Shown: one piece after another, positions 29,801 through 37,200 of the stretch | Numbering within the stretch: position 1 is the stretch's first letter | Layout: each line of letters opens with the position of its first letter | NCBI GenBank assembly: GCA_020052415.1 | Contig: JAGVPB010000021.1 | Location: 46,935-110,934, forward strand | Origin: Bacteroidales bacterium | GTDB lineage: Bacteria; Bacteroidota; Bacteroidia; Bacteroidales; JAADJA01 | Length of the DNA stretch: 64,000 nucleotides | Direction of reading: 5' to 3' | The notes under the pieces: model-generated | Databases searched by the model: none | Seen by the model: the letters and a program-made list of their open reading frames with translations, nothing else | Told to the model about the DNA's origin: nothing | Program-made: the position numbers and the translations under genes

Positions 29801-29912
29801 GGCAGGTGGAATTGAGCTCGATATAAATCACCTGGATAAAGGATTCTACTTTATAACGCTTACCGATCCGAGCTCCGGTTTTGTTCAAAAAGGCAAACTG
29901 GTAAAAAATTAA
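23817..29912 (+). CDS. Large secreted PKD / beta-helix protein with T9SS sorting domain
   Basis: The 2031-aa protein has a signal-anchor-like N-terminus ending near TAQSCCPEF. PKD domains are visible at about residues 150-215 (FWNFGDGTT, then HSYSSPGTYTVTLTV) and 770-835 (YSWDFGDFTTS). Several Ig/PKD-like repeats lie between them, with many cysteines (CPGD, CNG). Residues about 1340-1750 are rich in N-x-I/F and S-N-N steps (VVSNNLFSNCNYGVRVEGN), as in right-handed beta-helices. A helical segment follows (IDPLKYSG to NTSDYYDYF). The last 80 residues form a type A sorting domain (LNVYPNPAWDKVYV, then KGKLVKN). It is expected to be exported by T9SS and anchored or released at the cell surface as an adhesin-like or matrix protein. 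No enzymatic site was identified. Confidence 0.8.
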   Translation: MKNLTTLWNFETLSLKKPFIILSLLWIMTNVTNSSSLTAQSCCPEFILKDAVEICPPQGACGTDGAVGGHGLAACKLSTHVYTVYPNDPAYTYTWTVTGGTPTNFTGNPNAILWGSGSSGFIKVVISNLASGGNCIDSITRQICLIDGPQADFTLSPDTVCQNTPVIFTNTSLGGSVYFWNFGDGTTSTLANPPAHSYSSPGTYTVTLTVTDMGAGQIVLTGEPPRETLVPCGCTDTISKVVVVLPGQGPVIETDCCYGTVCPGDTSSFCTPLVCGTYNWVATNGTIISGLGTNCIQVKWNNVYSGPTTVSLSVPGCGAAPCNGTTTVNVPVLYPNLPISGPSILCVGASGTYSLPTLPGTYYTWTVTGGFYTFNQVDRNSPSVNITFGTPGTFWVKCDYNNPLAGCNGVDSVQVDILPVYTIFGDDIVCESNTTTYFGSDPAIWTITPAGPTFTGNGTASIAVTWAPPGNYTITATPINAAAWCNTTAVKKVEVIAKPILNNILGTDSICPGKNLTYSISSNVSGSQFVWAITGGTGNILSQMGADKDSIVVKFTGSGPWQLSVYQEIEISPGVFCQSLTKVKNIYPFLPPVISGPANVCVDDIEVYTAGGSNLSGNFQWTISPPGQGTIQSGQGSNTVQILWHGPTGSATLNVSTCSGTDQIVINILNPPVKPTISINGPAEYCYPNMPNNLVLSVPAIYSTYQWYHNGILPGQINNTYSIPNATFTGMGIYIFSIEVSNGLCSVTNFIMIRIDTCNANGELPPFVCDSILDFNWNPNPACANQQINFSPVPFNGAYSYSWDFGDFTTSYLPTTQHIYPNPGTYNVQLTASFSPYCPDIDTIKPVTVNPLPNCNLIAADTIFCPGDSVSLTACPGMTTYQWFKNGNIISGANAMTYYVSQHGEYWVEMSNNFGCYNNSDSLYIYMNSLPVAMITGNRSYCALPSSTALVNLATVYNINYIYSWSSNPGGATFTPANDFYTQASVNLPAVLPVIWEFIVTVTDTTTGCQNNDTICVWFYEEPSFTLPFLNACEGASVLLLPSLIDPANYDYLWSNGATTPMITASTPGFYSLTITSKVNGCSATAYAGSINPKPDLSLFPTGCDNICLLDTFNLYIPLALNWMPPLNTYPTAYPNITWYANGNYGSPIGTGENLAYSPGLTGNYQISVVVENSFGCIDTAGVFCLSVDTTVTIIVSTETPCGCDSTISFNVVNVANEMDFYHFDMVDCLDTLTFCINNQETYNLVASNGVFIPNAIVNGVVNYPGGIPPFMIGDNGLCCFAYADSLFVHILAPVTYTTDVVWDGKYYIDDNVIVTVTNGAVLDITTVDVVFGECAGIVFQNGAYLRASNSVFRPCNIDKTWKGLRFVGSGEFDNIINESTFKNAEVALYFQSGADGVVSNNLFSNCNYGVRVEGNNSFNHPVSGNHFVTEQFFPDFSCITKYTFVNNQSTYGIYTTSSRLLEQVSQNLFINTWGTAFPRTYGIFEFKGGGLISENTFTDITYSVLLNAALFPTNIENNKIAVNEAAIFSPSSIYILNTNGPVIEVNNNKISNNTNQFNSYSAIYASKSMNASIVNNEIDGFRFGIVGVPCQNFQISNNQINNGDISGIYYYSNGLGDRNYITCNNITMRNFNNTRGITAINLTPSSEVSSNCINDCHISLDFKSYIAGASLPLIRNNFLYNYDNIGISVQGYSGNIGTAASPGLNTLWSNDNSSVDINSTSSITVADNFGMFNISWPQVQITSNNPYHSTASCGHQIFNMPSQGNLNIEYICDHFKEVIDPLKYSGNMFILPENYDELLYVSANQLDIASMILTSFENPDITLLNEILEESSLTDNEKAILQYIYYYRNSDYVNAALILNSFNPGNQDEAEYKILAILDLDAVNNGWEAFSAGEISQMEMIKEKETDNSNLAITLLNNTSDYYDYFIKDIELPEVTKSTDVKHIENEGSYLNVYPNPAWDKVYVEFIHNNGQDAAIQLFDVSGKLITDYTTSIVAGGIELDINHLDKGFYFITLTDPSSGFVQKGKLVKN

Positions 29913-29967
29913 ATTGAAGTCGGAAAAACGTAATGTTAATTGTAATGTGAATTGTGCTAATGTGAAG

Positions 29968-30003
29968 TTCCGTATTGTCCCCCGGGACATTACGGAATTT
30001 CTT
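29968..30003 (+). terminator. Intrinsic terminator after the PKD/beta-helix gene
   Basis: TTCCGTATTGTCCC pairs with GGGACATTACGGAA with one T-T mismatch and a 2-nt loop, followed by TTTCTT. Confidence 0.65.
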
Positions 30004-30135
30004 ATTGTAAAAAAGTACCATTTAATATCACTTTAAGATCGGGAAAAATGATCTGAAAATTGTCTCCTGGCGAATTAATGATTCGAAGATGAATTTGGAC
30101 AATGAAAAAAATTAATTTTAAATATATAAAAATAT

Positions 30136-30143
30136 TAACTTTG
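30136..30143 (+). promoter_or_regulatory. -7 element for the small beta-helix gene
   Basis: TAACTTTG is an exact TAnnTTTG match, 24 bp before the ATG at 30168. It places the transcript start downstream of an in-frame ATG at 30102 and so supports the later start. Confidence 0.5.
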
Positions 30144-30167
30144 TTACAAACATTTAACAACAAAATT

Positions 30168-31160
30168 ATGAAAACAAAAACATTTACAACGATCATTATT
30201 TTAGCGCTTACTGCAATTTATTTAAACGTTTCTGCAACAGTTTGGAGGGTGAATCCTACTCCGAATTCGAGTGCGCATTATTCCACATTACAGGCTGCAC
30301 ATGATGCGGCTACTACTTTAAACAACGATACTTTGTATCTTGAAGGTTCTACCTTTTCTGCAGGCGGATTGACTATAACAAAGAAACTGACCATTATCGG
30401 CAATGGCTATTTTCTGGCTCAAAATCCGGAAACGCAATATAATATTCAGCCAAGTATTTTTAACAGCTATGTTTATTGCAATGCTGGAAGTGAAGGATCT
30501 AAATTTATCGGGTGTACCTTTTTTTATTCTATTTACCTTTACACCAATAATTTAACATTCGAAAGAAATCATTTTCCTTATGGCAATAGTAGTGCGATTT
30601 ATGCGCAGGTTAACTGTTCAGATATTCTGATTCTGAATAATTACTTCGAAACTTATTATGGTTATCAAAGCATTAATCTCTCGCAGGTCCACAGCAACAT
30701 CCTTATTGCGAATAATTATTTTAACGGTTACGTGACCGTGGGCGGGTCCTTCAGCGGGATTTTTGCGAACAATATTTTTAATTACCCTATTACTATTTAT
30801 AATTCAACTCTTGTAAATAACATCGCCCTACATACTGCAACATTAAGCAATTGTGTGGTGACATACAACATAGGTAACTCTACACAGTTTGGCGACCAGA
30901 ACGGCAACCAGCAGAATGTTTCGCAAACTGATTTGTTTGTCGGACCTACAGGTACCAGCACTGATGGACAGTGGGTCCTGAAAGTAGGATCGCCGGCTAT
31001 AGGTACAGGTGAAGGGGGAACAGATATCGGCATTTTTGGAGGAGAATATCCATATATACTTAGCGGACTGCCTCCAATTCCTGCCATATACAGCCTCGAT
31101 GCCCAATCGTTGCCTTCCAACACCCTTGATGTAAACCTGAAGGCCAAATCACATAACTAA
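30168..31160 (+). CDS. Secreted right-handed beta-helix-like protein
   Basis: The 330-aa protein begins at the ATG at 30168, where a proper signal peptide starts (MKTKTFTTIIILALTAIYLNVSA). An in-frame ATG at 30102 would add a lysine- and isoleucine-rich stretch with no signal character. The body repeats short strands and N-x-F/I steps (LILNNYFETYYG, ILIANNYFNGYV, GIFANNIFNY), as in pectate-lyase-like beta-helices. Toward the C-terminus, LKVGSPAIGTGEGGTDIGIFGG is the end-of-helix segment common in such proteins. There is no T9SS sorting domain; the chain ends LDVNLKAKSHN. The gene probably forms an operon with the giant repeat gene 62 bp downstream. No catalytic residues recognised; surface polysaccharide binding is only a guess. 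Confidence 0.7.
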   Translation: MKTKTFTTIIILALTAIYLNVSATVWRVNPTPNSSAHYSTLQAAHDAATTLNNDTLYLEGSTFSAGGLTITKKLTIIGNGYFLAQNPETQYNIQPSIFNSYVYCNAGSEGSKFIGCTFFYSIYLYTNNLTFERNHFPYGNSSAIYAQVNCSDILILNNYFETYYGYQSINLSQVHSNILIANNYFNGYVTVGGSFSGIFANNIFNYPITIYNSTLVNNIALHTATLSNCVVTYNIGNSTQFGDQNGNQQNVSQTDLFVGPTGTSTDGQWVLKVGSPAIGTGEGGTDIGIFGGEYPYILSGLPPIPAIYSLDAQSLPSNTLDVNLKAKSHN

Positions 31161-31222
31161 TCGCTTCCTCTTAAGAGTTGTACTTTAAAAGTTACAAGTA
31201 ATAATAAGGAAAAGATATAGTT

Positions 31223-34200
31223 ATGAAAAATATTTTGAAGAATCAAAGGCCATTGCCCGATACATCACCTGGCTTTTTGTTGTTGATGTTTCTGATTTTG
31301 GTTATAGTTGGGAATTGCTGGACACAGAATCTTGTGAAGGTGGAGTATTTTTTCGATACCGATCCGGGATATGGCACCGGCGTCCAGGTGGATGTTGTCC
31401 CACCTTCCCCCAACCTCAGTAATTTCAACTTTAGTGTAAACATTACCGGGCTTAACGACGGTTTTCACAAACTGTTTGTCAGGGCAAAAGATGAGAATGG
31501 GGTATGGAGCCTTTCAAATGATCGTGCATTTTATAAAAACACCATTAGCCCACAATTGCATGATTTGACGAAGGTCGAATACTTCTTTGACACCGATCCC
31601 GGGACTGGGAACGGAACAAATGTTCCATTTACTCCCGGCCCGAATATTCCCAATCTTGATTTCAGCATTAATATCAGTGGATTACCAGACGGATTTCACC
31701 ATCTTTATGTGCGAACGAAAAATCAGCAGGGACAATGGAGCCTGACAAACCGCAGACCCTTCATGAAACAGGTTATCAGTGTTGCCAATCCTTTGGTAAC
31801 AATGGCGGAGTATTTTTTTGACACCGATCCGGGCTTCGGAATGGGAACCTCTGTGCCCATCAATCCTAATGGGTCCAACGTGATTCTTGATTTTACCGTT
31901 GACCTTAGTGCCTTGCCCGATGGGTTTCACCATCTCTATACCAGGGTAAAGGATTCTGAAGGCTTGTGGAGCCTGGCCTCCAGGCGTCCATTTATGAAAC
32001 AATCTGTCGTTGCTGGGATTGATCCGCTGGTGGCCATTGAGTATTTCATTGATACAGATCCGGGCTTAGGGCAAGCTACTTCAGTGCCAATAAATCCAAA
32101 TACCATCAATGCAAACCTCGATTTTATAGTTGACTTGAGTGCTTTACCGGATGGATTCCATAATTTATTCGTGAGGGCAAAAGACACAGAAGGCAAATGG
32201 AGCCTTACCCCAAAGCGTTCTTTTGTAAAACAATCCATTGCTCCGGGTAACCAGCAACTAACAGGAATAGAGTATTTCTTTGATACTGATCCCGGCTTCG
32301 GGATGGGAACAACTATTCCCATTACACCAGCCATAGATGTAACAATTACAAGCCACATCATTGACATTACTGCACTTGCCGACGGCCTGCATAAGTTGTT
32401 TATAAGGGCTAAAGATGAAGGAGGTGTCTGGAGTTTAACAAACATTTGGGGATTCTATAAAAAGCAGTTGTATTCAGCCGTGCCCAACCTGGTAGCTGCA
32501 GAATATTTCTTTAATAACGATCCCGGATTAGGCGGAGGGATTTCAATCCCGGTACCGGGAAACTCGAACATGGCAGACCTGACTTTTGTTGCAGATCTTA
32601 CAAGTCTGAACGAAGGTTCAAATAAACTGTATGTAAGAATCAAAGATGCAACAGGAAAATGGAGTCATTCCAGTATCCATCAGTTCTACAGGAAGACCTT
32701 CTCGCCAACCTTACCGGATATAGTGTATGCCGAATATTTTATTGACAGTGATCCAGGCATGGGGCAGGGTATTAACATTCCGGTTCCGAACCCAGGTCCG
32801 AATGTTACTGACTTGACTTTTCAGGTGGATCAGTCCCAACTGGTGATGGGAAACCACATGTTGTTTCTTAGAACAAAAGATGAGAACAGCCGTTGGAGCC
32901 TTACGCTCGTTGATCAATTCTGCCATACACCACAGGCTGATTTCTCCGCCAACAATGCCTGGCTTGGAAATCAGACCACATTTACCGACCTCTCGTTTTT
33001 AACAGATCCAACAACTCAATATTACTGGGATGTAAACGGGGACAATGTGACGGATTACACCTATAATCACGGATTCACACATACTTACCCAGTAGCAGGC
33101 ACTTATAATGCAAGACTTATACTTATTTCTCCTCAGGGATGTCCTGATACCACAATAAAGCAGGTTTCTGTTTATACCTGTCAACAACCGACCGCTTTAT
33201 TTGTGTCAGATACCACTGAAAATTCAGCAATCCTGCACTGGACGCAGGCTAATATGGAAACTACCTGGAACATTGAGTACGGGCCGACCGGTTACACACA
33301 GGGAACCGGTACACCGATTAATAATATACAAAGTAATTCATACCTGCTTTCTGGTCTTGGTTCAAATACTACTTATGATTTCTATGTGCAATCAGCTTGT
33401 TATGAGGGTTCTTCGAGTTCATGGGCGGGGCCTGCAACATTTACCACGCTGGAGGGACTACCTTGCGGTAATCCCACTTATGGCGGTCTCATTGCAGCTT
33501 CTCAAACCATTTGCTTTGGAACCATTCCTGATCCATTTACCAGTGTAAGTCCTGCAACGGGTCACACCGGCATTTTACAGTACAAATGGCAATCATCTGC
33601 TGATAATCTGGCCTTCAATGATATTCCTTTTAGTAACTCCGAAAGCTATTCTTACAATGGCGCATTGTCTGCAACAACCTGGTTCAGACGACTGGCCAGG
33701 GTAACTTGTATGCCCGACTGGACGGGAGCTGCTTCATCGGATACGATCCAGGTTTCCATAGATGCCCGCGACCGCTACAGAACAAAAATATCAGGCGACT
33801 GGGACAATCCGGCTACCTGGGAATATTTTAACGGAACACAATGGGTTGATGCTGTAGATTACCCATCGTCAGTGTACATTACCTGTCCAAATCCATTGGC
33901 AACAGTGCAAAATGGTCATACTATAAACGTAGGCACCGCAGTTGAGTTTGGGAATGTGATTGTTGATGAGGGCGGTATCCTGGAAGTACAAAATGATATT
34001 ACACTCGGAATCATATCCGGCGATACACTCACAGTCAATGGAACACTGATCATGCATACGACAGCGGTTGTCAATGGTGCAGGACATTTCTGGATCAATA
34101 CCGGTGGTACGATACATATCGGGGCTGTGGCGGGCATAAATGTGAGCACTGCTACTGGTAATATACAGGTTAGCGGTTCACGCATCTATTCGTCGGGAGC

Positions 34201-37200
34201 ACATTATATTTATATTGGCACTGCAAACCAGTTGACGGGTGACGCATTAATCCAGAACACACCCGGCAATATCACTATTAATGCCCCGGGGTTTACTGTT
34301 ACCCTGTCACAAACAATTGCAATCAGCGGGAATATCCATATAGTTCAGGGAACACTTGATGTAAATAATTATAATATAACCTTAGGTGGCAACTGGACCA
34401 ATGATGGAATATTTCTCCCCGGAACGGCAACTGTTTATTTTAGCTGCACTGTTAATGTTTATATCAGTGTCAGCAATTTTTACAATGTTGTTTTCTCTGG
34501 TTCTGACACAATCACTGCTGCGGGCTCATTAACAGTATATGGCGACCTGACCATCAATAATTATTTTAGCGCCGGATCATTTACGCATTATGTTTACGGG
34601 AACTGGGTAAATAATGGCATTTTTGTTTATGGTACTTCCACTATTCAATTCATGGGAACCGGAAACTATTTTATCAGTATCAGCAATTTCTACAACATTA
34701 TTTTTGCCGGTACCGGTACCTATACAGCCACGGGTTCATTAACTATTTACGGGTACATTACGATAAATAACTATTTCGATGCCGGTGCATTTACACATTA
34801 TGTTTACGGAAACTGGACCAATAATGGAACTTTTGTTTACGGCACATCCACCATCCAGTTTGTTGGCACCGGAAACATCTATATTGGAGTCAGCAATTTC
34901 TACAATGTTGTTTTTGCCTGTTCAGGAACTGTAATTGCGTCCGGTCAGTTGATATTCTTTGGCAATGTCACTATTAACAACTATTTCGATGCCGGCTCCT
35001 TTGTCCATTATATTTACGGCAACTGGATCAATAACGGTACCTTTATCTATGGAACCTCCACAATCAATTTTGTCGGAACCGGGACAGTTTATATCGGCGC
35101 AAGCACTTTCTTTAACATTATCTTCAGCGGAACCGGAACCTATCTGGCCAACGGGTCAATAACCATTTATGGTGACATCACCATTATCACGAATTTCTAT
35201 GCAGGTTCCTATACCATAAGCGTTTACGGAAACTGGGTAAATAATGGTTTGTTCGATTATGGAACATCTACTGTGGAATTCATCGGAAGCGGTAACGTTA
35301 CGATCACTCAGAACGATTTCTATAATGTGATTTTCGGTGGTACCGGCATCTTCATTGCTACAGGTTCCGTGAACTTTTACGGGAACGTAACCATCAACAG
35401 TACTTTCGATGCCGGATCCTTTGTCCATTATGTTTACGGAAACTGGATAGTTAACGGAGTTTTCGTTTATGGCACTTCTACAATTTATTTTGCCGGAACT
35501 ACAAATATCTATGTTGGCGTAAGCAATTTCTATAATGTCGTTTTTGCCGGTACCGGTACCATTACAGCAACCGGTTCGCTGACCATTTATGGCGATATAA
35601 CTATCAACAATTATTTCGATGCGGGATCATTCAGCCATTATATTTATGGCAACTGGATAAATAACGGAGTATTTGTCTATGGTACCTCTACCATTAATTT
35701 TGTCGGAACCGGGAATATTTTCATTAGCGTAAATAATTTTTACAGTGTTGTTTTCGACGGAACAGGAACCGTTACTGCAACAGGCTCGATAACATTCTAT
35801 GGTGATGTGACTATCAATAATTACTTTGATGCAACTATCTTTACCCATTATGTTTATGGAAGCTGGACGGTGAACGGCACCTTTGTTTATGGAACCTCGA
35901 CCATTCATTTCCTTGGATCCGGGAATATATTTATAGGCATCAGTAATTTCTACAATATTATTTTTGCCGGGACAGGCACTATTACGGCTACAGGCTCGCT
36001 GACTTTCTATGGCAATGTCACTATCAATAATTATTTCGATGCAGGATCGTTTGCGCATTATGTTTATGGGAACTGGATCAATAACGGAACATTTGTTTAC
36101 GGAACCTCCACTATTTATTTTTCAGCGACTGTTAATATTTATATCAACACAAATGAATTTTATCATGTTGTGTTTGTCGGTACCGGGAATTATATTGCCA
36201 CAGGTTCGATAACCTTCTATGGAGATGTGACCATCAATAATTACTTTGATGCAGGCTCATTTACACATTATGTTTACGGGAACTGGACGGTGAATGGTGT
36301 CTTTGTTTATGGAACCTCTACTATTCATTTCATGGGAACAGGTATCAGCTTTGTGAATGCGGGTAACTTCTATCATGTAATCTTTGGTGGTACAGGTACC
36401 GTCACGGCTACCGGATCGCTGACCATTTACGGGAATGTGACTATCACCGGCAATTTCGGTGGCGGATCTTACATTCACTACATCTATGGCAACTGGATCA
36501 ACTCGGGTACATTCGTGTATGGCACTTCCACGATTCATTTCCTCGGAAGTACCAACATCCTGATTGGTGAAAGCGATTTCTACCATATTCTTTTTGCCGG
36601 CTCCGGTACGATAACGGCAACAGGTTCTCTGTCAGTTTATGGTGAACTTATCATAAACACTTATTTCGATGCCGGTTCTTACGAGCATTATGTTTATGGT
36701 AATTGGTACAATTATGGAATTTTCGTTTATGGAACCTCTACCATTCATTTCGTCGGAACAGGAAATATTTTCCTGAACCCTGAAGAATTCTATCATGTAG
36801 TATTCGGTGGAACCGGAACTGTAACGGCTACCGGAACACTGATCTTCCATGGCAATGTGACCATCAATAATAACTTTAATGCTGGCTCTTATGTCCATTA
36901 TGTTTATGGTAACTGGACCAATAACGGAACTTTTATATACGGAACTTCTACCATTCATTTTGTGGGAACCGGGAGCATCCTGGTTGGTGCAAGCAATTTT
37001 TACCACATCATGTTTGCTTGCTCAGGTACGGTAGTGGCAACAGGTACTTTGTATATTTACGGGGATGTAACCATTACAAACCATTTTGACGCTGACACCT
37101 ATGACCATTATGTTTATGGAAACTGGTACAACAACGGTACATTTGTTTATGGCAATTCTACCATCCATTTTGTGGGCTCAGGCAACATCAATATCGGTGC

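Noticed and set aside
30102..30167. Upstream ATG for the small beta-helix gene
   Set aside because: The TAACTTTG element lies inside this stretch and the signal peptide begins at 30168.
35156..37006. Several antisense open frames inside the 210-bp repeats
   Set aside because: They recur with the repeat period and mirror codon composition of the sense gene, so they are shadows of the plus-strand gene.
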